Shown in pieces: positions 31,366 to 39,219 of a DNA stretch of 64,000 nucleotides. Positions within the stretch are counted from its first letter, which is position 1. Each line of letters opens with the position of its first letter. The stretch is taken from the NCBI GenBank assembly GCA_934434555.1, contig CAKRZX010000003.1, positions 1 to 64,000 on the forward strand, in the 5' to 3' direction. Both the position numbers and the translations under genes were made by a program. The notes under the pieces are model-generated. The model made no database searches, was not told the origin of the DNA, and saw only the letters and a program-made list of their open reading frames with translations. The DNA is from an uncultured Clostridia bacterium (GTDB lineage: Bacteria > Bacillota > Clostridia > Christensenellales > QALW01).

Positions 31366-31765
31366 GAAGATAAGGAACGGCAGTTCCTGAGACGAACATC
31401 AGACTTGATTTTAACTCATCCGCCGAAAAGGGAATGTGTCCCCGACGGAAATTATCAGAAAGGAAATCGGTCCAATGAAGATGTAAGCCTGTCCCGCAGG
31501 TGCGGCAAAAAGCAATTTTAAGAAAGAGGTACAGTCCGATGCACAGTTAAGTTTGACCGAACTTAAATGAAAGGTTGGGGTGCAATATGATGAAAATCTG
31601 CAACTTAATTAACTATCTGTGTTACGTAAAACTTGTGTAAGCGGGGGACGGTCCAATGTACAATTCAGTTTATTTTCGAGACAATTAAATAGCATTAACA
31701 TATAATTTTGATGATTCTGACTTTTTCAGAACGAAAGCCTCCGCATTTTTGCGGAGGTTTTTTTA
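31366..31765 (+). ncRNA. Orphan, probably structured non-coding RNA of about 400 nt, family unknown
   Basis: The unit is delimited by a perfect promoter and an intrinsic terminator, with no ORF above 17 codons. Visible structure includes a 6-bp hairpin AGGAAC-GGCA-GTTCCT (31373-31388), nested TCCG/CGGA and GGGA/TCCC pairs (31419-31449), a 7-bp hairpin TTAAGTT/AACTTAA (31547-31566) and TTCTGA/TCAGAA near the 3' end. The motif SRGTCCRATG occurs three times, at 31468, 31532 and 31649. I looked for tmRNA (tRNA-like ends, tag ORF), RNase P RNA (GAGGAAAGTCC and ACAGAA cores), SRP RNA and 6S RNA signatures and found none. Abundant expression is inferred from the promoter. Confidence 0.7.
31734..31765 (+). 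terminator. Terminator of the orphan RNA
   Basis: A 7-bp CCTCCGC/GCGGAGG stem followed by seven T residues. Confidence 0.92.
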
Positions 31766-31786
31766 TAAATTTTTCAGACAGAAAGA

Positions 31787-31817
31787 GAAAATCCCGACAC
31801 AAAATGTCGGGATTTTC
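31787..31817 (-). terminator. Terminator of the surface gene at 31862
   Basis: A 13-bp GAAAATCCCGACA/TGTCGGGATTTTC stem with a 5-nt loop. The T residues of the stem serve as the T tract on the minus strand. Confidence 0.85.
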
Positions 31818-31861
31818 GCGCAGAAAAGAACGTATATGAAGATGATATATCAAGATTTATA

Positions 31862-33187
31862 TCAGAATTCTTCTCTCTTTTTATGGCAGATTATAACAAG
31901 TGCCGCTGCCGATATAACGGCTATCGAGATAAACGCAACGGGAAGCACGTCGCCGGAGCCCACCGTGTTGCCTTTAACTACTTCATAGGAAAGTTCCCTT
32001 GTGGACTTGTCGGCATTGGTCATCCAGGCATCAAGGAAAAGCTTTGCGGTTTCTTCATTGCACAGTACCGTAATCGATGTGCCTTTGGGCAGTTTGCAAA
32101 CTCCCTCCGCAGCGGTCAGGTCAAAACGCGCAAACAGTTCGCTTACGGGAACCTCGTGTCCGTTTATTTCAACTTTTCCCTCATCAACAGAGCAGGTATA
32201 GGTCAGTTCCTGTGTTTCGCCGGGACCGATTAAAACTCTTGTGTTTACATCGGGATTTCCTGCCCACTTGCCCGTATCCTCTTCACTTTCCTTTATAAGA
32301 GCTTGAAGTCTGAATACTACTTCGATGGGTTCGCTGCCGTTATTCTTAATGCTGAACTTCTTGGTAACTTCATCGTCTTTAATGTCCGCAGTTGTCACGA
32401 TTCCTTTTTGAGAACGCAGGAACTGTGCGGTAGTGTCGCCGAAAGAAATATTTTCGTTAAACGTAAGTTTTATACCGTTTACTTTTTTCGGCACAGGCGT
32501 AGGTGTGGGTGCAGTTGTAGGTGTTGCGGGTACAGGTGTTTCCGTCACGGGGGTTTCCGGTTCGCCGGTTCCGGGAACAGTTATGGAAACAGTGATGTTG
32601 TCTATGTATCCCACGCAGCGCACATTTTCTTTATCGCCGCCGATATTATCGAACATAAACTGATATTTGTCGCCGCTCTCGCTTATTTTTGCGGCATCAT
32701 CGGCAGTAACCTTGAATGACCCTTTTAATTGCTGCCATTCGTTCGATGCGCTCACAACTCCGAAAGGAACAAGTTTGTTTCCGCCCTCATCCTTTACGTC
32801 GGCTGTTACACGGTTTACAACTCCGCGCAAAAGCGCTCTTGCGGTTGTAGGATTACCGTTTTTCTCAAACTTTGCGTCAAGCGAAAAGTTAACAGTGGTT
32901 TCGGTAACGCCGTTGTCGCTCATTGCCTTTTTGATTTTCTCTCCCAAATTCCAAAGAGGTGATTCCCATCTCTTATCAGTTGTGAATTTCAGCACTTTAC
33001 CGTGTCCGTCCTCATCAACCGTTTCCCACTTGGGGCTTTTGCCCTGACTGCCGTCGGGCAATCCTTTTCCGTCCTCAAAATCAATTTTGAGGATTTCTGT
33101 CTGTTTTTCTCCGTCAGCAAACGATACAACCGACACAGCCGAAAGTATCAATGCGACCGACAGGATAGCAGCCAAAAATTTTTTCAT
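31862..33187 (-). CDS. Membrane-anchored surface protein behind a poly-G promoter
   Basis: The 441-residue protein has a signal peptide (MKKFLAAILSVALILSAVSVVSFA), a lectin-like module (~28-205) ending GYIDNITVSI, and a Thr/Pro linker (TPVPATPTTAPTPTPVP). A ~165-residue distal domain follows, with KWAGNPD, EVPVSELFARFDL and LPKGTSITVLC. The end is GSGDVLPVAFISIAVISAAALVIICHKKREEF-like: a short GDVLP motif, one membrane helix and a basic tail. Linker, distal domain and anchor are closely related to the protein at 47513-49366. No enzyme motif is seen; display or adhesion is inferred. Two promoters precede it, the distal one with a G9 tract in its spacer. Confidence 0.8.
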   Translation of the reverse strand: MKKFLAAILSVALILSAVSVVSFADGEKQTEILKIDFEDGKGLPDGSQGKSPKWETVDEDGHGKVLKFTTDKRWESPLWNLGEKIKKAMSDNGVTETTVNFSLDAKFEKNGNPTTARALLRGVVNRVTADVKDEGGNKLVPFGVVSASNEWQQLKGSFKVTADDAAKISESGDKYQFMFDNIGGDKENVRCVGYIDNITVSITVPGTGEPETPVTETPVPATPTTAPTPTPVPKKVNGIKLTFNENISFGDTTAQFLRSQKGIVTTADIKDDEVTKKFSIKNNGSEPIEVVFRLQALIKESEEDTGKWAGNPDVNTRVLIGPGETQELTYTCSVDEGKVEINGHEVPVSELFARFDLTAAEGVCKLPKGTSITVLCNEETAKLFLDAWMTNADKSTRELSYEVVKGNTVGSGDVLPVAFISIAVISAAALVIICHKKREEF

Positions 33188-33203
33188 TACTTTACATCCT
33201 TTC

Positions 33204-33217
33204 TGTGCTTTTGCACA
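33204..33217 (-). promoter_or_regulatory. Leader hairpin next to the ribosome site
   Basis: TGTGC-TTTT-GCACA lies in the 5' leader directly beside GAAAGGATGT, which contains the ribosome site. The same arrangement occurs before the gene at 47513-49366. Confidence 0.55.
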
Positions 33218-33231
33218 TTTAATTTTATAAT

Positions 33232-33260
33232 ATATTAACTTTTATTATACTAAAAGTCAA
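33232..33260 (-). promoter_or_regulatory. Proximal promoter of the surface gene
   Basis: Minus-strand TTGACT, 17-nt spacer, TAATAT, about 45 nt before the start codon. Confidence 0.5.
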
Positions 33261-33383
33261 TACCAGCAATTTACCGGTTACCGTCTTTCAGTACCGTTTT
33301 TTTACTTTTTACACAATGAGATGTATTCTTTTATTTTATCATACTCTTTCTGCACATTCTATACACACTCTGTTTACGATTCT

Positions 33384-33414
33384 ATTATACCCCCCCCCAT
33401 TTCATTTTTGTCAA
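33384..33414 (-). promoter_or_regulatory. Distal promoter with G9 homopolymer spacer (candidate phase-variable switch)
   Basis: On the minus strand a perfect TTGACA (33409-33414) and a perfect TATAAT (33384-33389) are separated by 19 nt: ten mixed bases and nine consecutive G (C9 on the plus strand, 33390-33398). Nineteen is longer than the 17-nt optimum, and loss of one or two G would restore 18 or 17. It points at the surface gene 31862-33187, giving a ~190-nt leader. The rest of the gap 33188-33571 holds only AT- and pyrimidine-rich DNA and the promoters listed here. Confidence 0.72.
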
Positions 33415-33508
33415 CACCTTTTTTTACTTTTTGTTGTATTTTTGCGCCGTTTTTTTACTTTTTGTTTGTACACGCTTTTATTTCGGAAATATTCCGCCGG
33501 CTGAAATA

Positions 33509-33537
33509 TTGACACAAAGCGTGTAAAATGATATCAT
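33509..33537 (+). promoter_or_regulatory. Promoter of the MFS-LacI-GH39 operon
   Basis: TTGACA, 17-nt spacer, TATCAT. The -10 sits inside the palindrome GATATCAT(A), a possible LacI-family operator. Confidence 0.7.
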
Positions 33538-33571
33538 ATCAAAAATACATATTCTATTCCGGAGGCTTTAC

Positions 33572-34807
33572 TTGGAACCGAAAAGATTTTCACGCGGAAG
33601 CGTAACATATATAATTCAGGCGATGCTTGAATACCTTGTGGCCCTGCTTGTTTCCACAACGTTTCTTGCACGCCTTTCAAAGGAAATCGGGCTTTCCGAC
33701 GGCGTTACGGGAATAATCTCGGCATTTGTATCCCTGGGATGCCTGTTTCAGCTTGCATCGCTTTTTTTGCGCAAAATCAGGGTAAAGAGCTTTGTTATTG
33801 TAATGAGCGTACTTAACCAACTGCTTTTTGCGTTTTTGTACGCCGTGCCGCTTTTGCCCGCGGGCGCGAATATAAAACCCGTAATTTTTGTTGTAGCGAT
33901 TCTTACGGCGTACATAATATATAACGTTGCACACCCGAAAAAGGTCGACTGGCTTATGGGGCTTATCGACGACCGCAGCCGCGGCTCTTTTACCGCGGTA
34001 AAAGAAATCATTTCGCTTATTGCGGGAATAATCTTCCCTATTGCAATGGGCAACGCAGTTGACCGCCTTTACGATTCGGGCAACGTGCGTGGCGCGTTTA
34101 TCCTCTGCGGAGTTTCGCTGCTTATTTTAACCGCTTTGCACACGGTGTCGCTTGTGCTTTCACCCAAAGCCGAAACGGTAAGCAAACAATCCTCAAAACT
34201 GAACTTTGCGGCGGTTTTTAAGAACAGAAACGTTCTTCTCGTTTCCGTTTTATTCGTTTTGTGGAATATTGCCCACTACTGCGCCGTACCGTTTTACGCG
34301 GTATTTCAGGTGGGCGAACTGGGCTTTTCACTTACAAAGGCGACCGTTATAACTTCTATCGGCAGCGGCGTAAGAATTCTCGTTTCACCCTTTTTGGGCA
34401 GATTTGCCGACAAAAAAGGCTTTGCGCCAATGCTGAGGCTGTGCTTTGTTCTTGCGTTTTTCGCCTTTGCGTCGGTAATTTTCGCAAATAAAGAAACCGG
34501 CACGGTATGTTTCATTCTTTACTACGTATTTTTCAGCGCGGCAATGGGCGGAATAAATTCTTCGCTTATCAACCTTGTTTTTGACGTTGCCCCCAAGGAA
34601 ATCCGTTCAGACGCCCTCGCCCTGACACAGGCATTTTCGGGCGCTGCGGGCTTTATTGTGTCCGTTATTTCGGGTTCACTGCTTTCATTGCTTTCGGCAT
34701 TCGGCGTTTATCCGCAGCAGATACTTTCTGCCGTTTCAGCGCTGTTCACACTTATATGCCTTGCATTTTTGCAGATTTTCTTTTTGAGAGGTAAAAATGA
34801 ATCTTAA
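33572..34807 (+). CDS. MFS transporter
   Basis: The 411-residue protein has about 12 hydrophobic helices in two halves with a central cytoplasmic loop (~195-215, KAETVSKQSSKLN). Conserved MFS-like loop residues include GLIDDRSRGSFTAVKE (~130) and GRFADKKGF (~275). It starts with TTG after a GGAGG site. It shares an operon with a LacI-type regulator and a GH39-like glycosidase, so import of a sugar or glycoside is likely; export cannot be excluded. Confidence 0.85.
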   Translation: MEPKRFSRGSVTYIIQAMLEYLVALLVSTTFLARLSKEIGLSDGVTGIISAFVSLGCLFQLASLFLRKIRVKSFVIVMSVLNQLLFAFLYAVPLLPAGANIKPVIFVVAILTAYIIYNVAHPKKVDWLMGLIDDRSRGSFTAVKEIISLIAGIIFPIAMGNAVDRLYDSGNVRGAFILCGVSLLILTALHTVSLVLSPKAETVSKQSSKLNFAAVFKNRNVLLVSVLFVLWNIAHYCAVPFYAVFQVGELGFSLTKATVITSIGSGVRILVSPFLGRFADKKGFAPMLRLCFVLAFFAFASVIFANKETGTVCFILYYVFFSAAMGGINSSLINLVFDVAPKEIRSDALALTQAFSGAAGFIVSVISGSLLSLLSAFGVYPQQILSAVSALFTLICLAFLQIFFLRGKNES

Positions 34808-35735
34808 AAAAGTTGCGGAGCTGGCGCACGTGTCGGTTTCAACGGTTTCGCGGGCGCTGAACGATTCCTTTGACGTCGCTCCCGAAACACGGGAATACAT
34901 TCTTAAAATTGCCGAAGAATCGGGCTATTTTAATCAAAAGAAGCACATTAAACAGGGAAACCGGCGCAAGGGACGTGTCCGCGCGGCGGTACTTTGCCCC
35001 GAAATAATAAGTCCCTACTATTCGGCGATAGCGGAAAAAATCATTTCCGCACTGCGCGTCCGCGGTGCAAACGGCATAGTGTACAACTACAATTTTGATT
35101 CCGAACTGCAAAAGGAACTGCTTGCCTTGTGCATAAACAGTCCCGACTGCGACGCGGTAATCTGTTTGGGCGAACTTGATTCGGTTGAAAACTGCACCGA
35201 AACGCAGATTATTTCGTTTTCACCCCTTTCAGGCAGCGGTCAACTTGTTTCATGCATTGATTCGGCGGTCAGGCAGGCAACCGAGCATCTTCTCTCTCTC
35301 GGCAGGACCCGCCTTGCCTACGCCGGTGAGCGTCTGACCGCGTCAAAGGGTGAATTTTTCAAAAACGCCTGTGAAGAATTCGGCATTATGCCCTATTCGT
35401 TTTTCACTTCGTCCGAACGCTTTGAAGAAGCGGGCGTTGCGGCGGCGGAATTTTTTATGCGGCACGGTCTGCCCGACGGCATAGTCTGCGCCTACGATTC
35501 CGTTGCAATCGGACTGATTTACGCCCTTAAAAGCCGCGGAATTTCCGTTCCCGAAACCGTTTCGGTGGTGGGAATAAACGATATCCCCACCGCAAAATAT
35601 GTTTTCGGCGGGCTTACAACCATAAGCGTCGGCTGTGAAAGCGCCGTTGATGCTCTTGTTGACGATATTCTGAAAACCGCCACAAAAAACAGGCAATATG
35701 TTTTTGAACCGCGCCTGATTACAAGAAATACTTAA
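34797..35735 (+). CDS. LacI-family transcriptional regulator
   Basis: This 312-residue repressor has an N-terminal helix-turn-helix (LKKVAELAHVSVSTVSRALN, ~3-22) and hinge region (ETREYILKIAEESGY, ~31-45). A periplasmic-binding-protein-like sugar domain follows, with GIVCAYDSVAIGLIYALKSRGISVPE-type features near 225-250 and VVGINDIPTAKYV. The start overlaps the MFS gene by 11 nt. It probably controls its own operon in response to a sugar. The hinge Leu-Met-Ala-type residues common in LacI are not obvious. Confidence 0.92.
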   Translation: MNLKKVAELAHVSVSTVSRALNDSFDVAPETREYILKIAEESGYFNQKKHIKQGNRRKGRVRAAVLCPEIISPYYSAIAEKIISALRVRGANGIVYNYNFDSELQKELLALCINSPDCDAVICLGELDSVENCTETQIISFSPLSGSGQLVSCIDSAVRQATEHLLSLGRTRLAYAGERLTASKGEFFKNACEEFGIMPYSFFTSSERFEEAGVAAAEFFMRHGLPDGIVCAYDSVAIGLIYALKSRGISVPETVSVVGINDIPTAKYVFGGLTTISVGCESAVDALVDDILKTATKNRQYVFEPRLITRNT

Positions 35736-35747
35736 AGGAGATTTTAT

Positions 35748-37022
35748 ATGAAAGTAACTGTTAAAGAACCGAACGGCAAACAGATTAAGCCCGTGCACGG
35801 CGTGGGACAGCCGCCGTTTTTGGGTATGGATTTTTCATATATTCACTACCTGAGCGATGCGGGAATTCCCTTTGCGCGGCTCCACGATTTGGCGAATCAT
35901 TTTTACGGAATCGTTGACATTCCCTTCATTTTCCGCGATTTTAACGCCGACCCCGACAACCCCGATGCATACGACTTCACCTTTACCGACGAACTGATGA
36001 AAGCCCTTGATTCTTACGGGGTTGAACCGTTTTTCCGCCTGGGCGTAACAATTGAAAACTACCGCAAAGTAAAGGCGTACTATATCGACCCGCCCGCCGA
36101 CAACCTTAAATGGTCAAAAATCTGCGAGCATATTATTCTCCACTACAACGAGGGCTGGGCGAACGGCTTTCATTTTAATATCCGCTACTGGGAAATATGG
36201 AACGAACCCGAAAATTTTAAGGATCCCGCTGCGAATCAGATGTGGAACGGCGATATGCAGGACTATTTCGATCTTTACGAAACTTCGTCAAAGTATCTGA
36301 AAGAGAAATTCCCCCACCTTAAAATCGGAGGATATGCAAGTTGCGGATTCTATTCGCTGTACACCAAAGACGACGGCTCTCACCCGTATTATAACGATTT
36401 AGTATACTACACCGAATTTTTTAACGAATTTCTTAAAATGTGCAGGGAGAAAAACTGCCCTCTTGATTTCTTCTCGTGGCACAATTATAACGGTGCAAAA
36501 GAGATTAAAATATGCGCCGAGTATGCCCGCAGGCGCCTGGACGAGGAAGGCTTTGTAAATACCGAAACAAGCCTTAATGAATGGCACTGCAACCCCGGCA
36601 CACGGGGAACCGCCCGACACGCGGCGGAAAACACGGCTATTTTGCTTGCGTTGCAGGATCTGCCCGTTGACACGGCAATGTTCTACGACGCGCGAATCGG
36701 CACGAGCATTTACGGCGGATTGTTCAATCCTATGACGAAAGAACCCCTGAAACTCTACTACGGTTTCAAGGCGTTTAACGAACTTTATAAGCGTAAAAAT
36801 CAGCTTGAAGTCGAAACAGACAGCAACGGCGTTTATGCCGTTGCGGCAAAAAACGAAAACGGCGGCTGCGTTGTTATTGCAAACACAAACTGCGATTCTC
36901 TGCCCCTTGACCTGAACGTTACGCCCAAATCCGTGCGCGAAATAAGCGAAAAATCAACATATGAAGAAACCGAATTTAACGGTGTTATCAAGCCCCATTC
37001 GGTAGTGGAAATAAAGTTTTAA
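35748..37022 (+). CDS. Cytoplasmic GH39-like glycosidase
   Basis: This 424-residue (beta/alpha)8 enzyme resembles GH39 beta-xylosidases and alpha-L-iduronidases. The acid/base Glu is expected in YWEIWNEPENF (~146-156, Asn-Glu-Pro signature of clan GH-A). The nucleophile is expected in TSLNEWHCNPG (~277). An early RLHDLANHF segment (~44) and the C-terminal beta strands complete the fold. No signal peptide, so it acts on imported oligosaccharides. AAAGGAG precedes the ATG. It is the last gene of the MFS-LacI-GH39 operon. Confidence 0.85.
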   Translation: MKVTVKEPNGKQIKPVHGVGQPPFLGMDFSYIHYLSDAGIPFARLHDLANHFYGIVDIPFIFRDFNADPDNPDAYDFTFTDELMKALDSYGVEPFFRLGVTIENYRKVKAYYIDPPADNLKWSKICEHIILHYNEGWANGFHFNIRYWEIWNEPENFKDPAANQMWNGDMQDYFDLYETSSKYLKEKFPHLKIGGYASCGFYSLYTKDDGSHPYYNDLVYYTEFFNEFLKMCREKNCPLDFFSWHNYNGAKEIKICAEYARRRLDEEGFVNTETSLNEWHCNPGTRGTARHAAENTAILLALQDLPVDTAMFYDARIGTSIYGGLFNPMTKEPLKLYYGFKAFNELYKRKNQLEVETDSNGVYAVAAKNENGGCVVIANTNCDSLPLDLNVTPKSVREISEKSTYEETEFNGVIKPHSVVEIKF

Positions 37023-37033
37023 CCTGATGTAAA

Positions 37034-37060
37034 AAACGGGCGACGCATTCGCCCGTTTTT
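37034..37060 (+). terminator. Terminator of the MFS-LacI-GH39 operon
   Basis: AAACGGGCG/CGCCCGTTT stem with T run, just past the stop codon at 37022. Confidence 0.9.
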
Positions 37061-37153
37061 ATTTGTCCATCGCAGTAGTGTTAAACAGCGTTTTTCGGTT
37101 CAATGTTTTTGCAACATTATCCCCCCGCAGCCACTCAATCTTTCTCCGCTTGC

Positions 37154-37277
37154 GGCAGCAGCAAGCCGCTGCCCTACGGGTTTGAAACGGATTGTGAGAT
37201 AAAACAAATGTTGGTTTTCGTTTTTTACGCTCTCTGTTTATCCCCGCGGCAGGGCGGGGCTTTATGTCCCGCCGCGT
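37154..37277. repeat. REP-like palindrome cluster B between convergent genes
   Basis: GGCAGC...GCTGCC (37154-37173) is followed by CTAC, and GGCGGG...CCCGCC lies at 37253-37273. Both match clusters A and C in reverse orientation. The 419-bp gap 37023-37441 contains only these and two terminators. Confidence 0.7.
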
Positions 37278-37395
37278 TCCGAAGAAGTGGTTTTATGCAG
37301 TCGAATAAGTTTTTGCAACATTGTGCCCCCTGTTTTGTCAATACCATTTATGTGTTTTGTTTGCGATTTATCGGTTTATTCATAATTATCGTGTG

Positions 37396-37421
37396 TAAAA
37401 AAAGGGCAGATTTCTCTGCCC
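37396..37421 (-). terminator. Terminator of the YdjGHI-like operon
   Basis: GGGCAGA/TCTGCCC stem followed by seven T residues on the minus strand. Confidence 0.9.
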
Positions 37422-37441
37422 CGGAAAGAACCGTTTCAAAA

Positions 37442-38380
37442 TTACTCTGCTTGCGGCGAATAAAGCACGGAAGTTATGTTGCTGCGCATATCAAGAAGCA
37501 CAACCGCAGCAAGCACGTATGCCGCGCCGTTAAGAAACGAGCCCCCAATAAGGTTTAAGCCTGCGCATATAAACGTGAATACGATTAACCCCATTGAAAT
37601 GTTCCTGGAAAATTCATTGTCGCGCACCGTTTTAGCAATATTGCCCGTTTCCTTTACGGCAAGGGCACAGAGCACGGTATACATCGCAAGAATTATAAGG
37701 ATTATCACGCACAGCACAATTGCAAGCACCGACATTACCTCACCGAATCCTGAGTAAGGCGCAAAGTCAAAGCCGCCGAAATCGCTGCCGAAACCGTCAA
37801 ATCCGTCAATTTGGTCGGAGTATGTTGCCGGAAGCGTTGCGATATCGCCTATCGCCGCCGTCATACCGAGCGCAAGCGCAATAAGTGCCGAAAGAATTAT
37901 CGTGCCGACCATTTTGATGATGAGAACAACCTTCATCATCGTAAATCCGCCGATTTTCATTTCGCCGCTGATTTTCGCGTTTTTTGCCGCCGAAAGAATC
38001 ATCCACAGTCCCGCAATCATAAGTCCGGCAGGCACAAGAGCAAAAAGCCCCGTAAGCGAAACCGATGATGTTATGCTGTCCTCAGGGAAATACGTTCCGT
38101 GTTCGCTAAATATCTGCGCAATAATGTCGTCTGAAACCGTGAATCCGAGAAGCGATGAAAACACGGACCAGCAGGCGCTTATCGTGTAAACTATGCACAG
38201 CGCAAGCATTTTTGACGATGAAAGCGTTTTTATAACTGCGCCCGCAAACGTATGAGAAACCTGCGCCGAATAAGTGTTTCCGCCTGCCGGGAAGTCATGG
38301 TTTGTGCTTAACGAAGCACCACAGTTCTTGCAAAAAACCGAACTGTCGGCATTTTCGGTGCCGCATTTTGTACAGAACAT
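37442..38380 (-). CDS. Zinc-ribbon membrane protein
   Basis: The 312-residue protein begins with a zinc ribbon (CTKCGTENADSSVFCKNCG, residues 3-21). Five or six hydrophobic helices follow between ~50 and ~300, and a Gly/Asp/Phe-rich loop (GFDGFGSDFGGFDFAPYSG, ~190-210) lies between two of them. It is the last gene of a five-gene operon with SPFH, TFIIB-type zinc-ribbon and TPM proteins, which suggests a role in membrane stress or membrane organisation. The exact function is unknown. Confidence 0.78.
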   Translation of the reverse strand: MFCTKCGTENADSSVFCKNCGASLSTNHDFPAGGNTYSAQVSHTFAGAVIKTLSSSKMLALCIVYTISACWSVFSSLLGFTVSDDIIAQIFSEHGTYFPEDSITSSVSLTGLFALVPAGLMIAGLWMILSAAKNAKISGEMKIGGFTMMKVVLIIKMVGTIILSALIALALGMTAAIGDIATLPATYSDQIDGFDGFGSDFGGFDFAPYSGFGEVMSVLAIVLCVIILIILAMYTVLCALAVKETGNIAKTVRDNEFSRNISMGLIVFTFICAGLNLIGGSFLNGAAYVLAAVVLLDMRSNITSVLYSPQAE

Positions 38381-38397
38381 AGTTTTTTCTCCTTTAA

Positions 38398-39207
38398 TTA
38401 AAATTTTCCGCCTCCGCCGCCGTGGGAGGTTCCCGATGACGACATATGCGAACTGCTGCCCGAATTATCCGTCTGTTTCGGTCTTTCGGTACGGGTAACG
38501 GTGCAGTAAAGGTAGTGGTCGTAACTTTCGGTTAAGTTGAAACTGCCGTTGCGGACATATCCCGCCGCGGCAGACTGAAAGCGCACGGATTTCAGTTTGC
38601 TTTTCATAACCGACACGGTTATTATTGCCGCAATAAAGCCGATTATAAGCGCAATGCAGATAAGCATAAACCAGGGAACGTCAGCCATTCTGTCGGCAAA
38701 GGTGTAATCTCCCGAACTGCGCCTTTCTTCCCACTGTTCGTCAAACTGCTTATCTTCTATGCGGCTTTGACACATATCGGCATATTTGTCTATGGCTTTA
38801 TAATAATCACCGTCGGAAAGGTAACTTCTTATCTTTGAGCCGATTTCCTGAATATAGGAATCGCTGAAATAGCCTATCGCGTCGCCGGCGGTGGTTATGT
38901 ACCAGTCGCGGCTTGAAAGGCAGATAACAAGCAGCACACCGCCGTTTCTGCCCGCGCCGTAACCGTTTTCATCATAGTAGTCGTCGGCAAAAGTCATGGC
39001 AGACTTGCCGTCAAGGGACGAAACGGTAAGCGCCGCAACGTCAATACCGGTGCTGTTGCTTATGTCGTCAAACTTTTCGCTTAAACGGGTTTCTTCGTCA
39101 AGAGTAAGAAGTCCGTCGCTGTCCGCCATTCTTGAAGAAAACGCATTTGCGGTAAGGGAAAAGCAGACCAAAAGCATTATAAGTACTGAGGAAAATATCT
39201 TTTTCAT
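38398..39207 (-). CDS. TPM-domain membrane protein (YdjH/YgcG-like)
   Basis: The 269-residue protein has a signal peptide (MKKIFSSVLIMLLVCFSLTANA) and a TPM domain (~25-150) with GIDVAALTV, YYDENGYGAGRNGGVLLVI and YITTAGDAIGYF. One membrane helix follows (WFMLICIALIIGFIAAIITV, ~176-195), and the C-terminal tail is Ser/His/Gly-rich and ends HGGGGGKF. TPM domains occur in thylakoid TLP18.3 and in B. subtilis YdjH. Its neighbours match the ydjGHI gene set, so membrane-stress function is the best guess. Confidence 0.84.
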   Translation of the reverse strand: MKKIFSSVLIMLLVCFSLTANAFSSRMADSDGLLTLDEETRLSEKFDDISNSTGIDVAALTVSSLDGKSAMTFADDYYDENGYGAGRNGGVLLVICLSSRDWYITTAGDAIGYFSDSYIQEIGSKIRSYLSDGDYYKAIDKYADMCQSRIEDKQFDEQWEERRSSGDYTFADRMADVPWFMLICIALIIGFIAAIITVSVMKSKLKSVRFQSAAAGYVRNGSFNLTESYDHYLYCTVTRTERPKQTDNSGSSSHMSSSGTSHGGGGGKF

Positions 39208-39219
39208 TTTCTTTTCCCC

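Noticed and set aside
31700..31765. Hammerhead-ribozyme-like string (GATGA, 6-bp stem, CGAAA) at the 3' end of the orphan RNA
   Set aside because: The core would need CUGANGA but reads UUGAUGA, losing the essential C3. The GAAA runs straight into the terminator stem with no cleavage stem or NUH site.
31366..31765. tmRNA, RNase P RNA or 6S RNA for the orphan transcript
   Set aside because: None of their conserved cores (tRNA-like ends with tag ORF, GAGGAAAGTCC/ACAGAA, long central bubble pairing) could be found.
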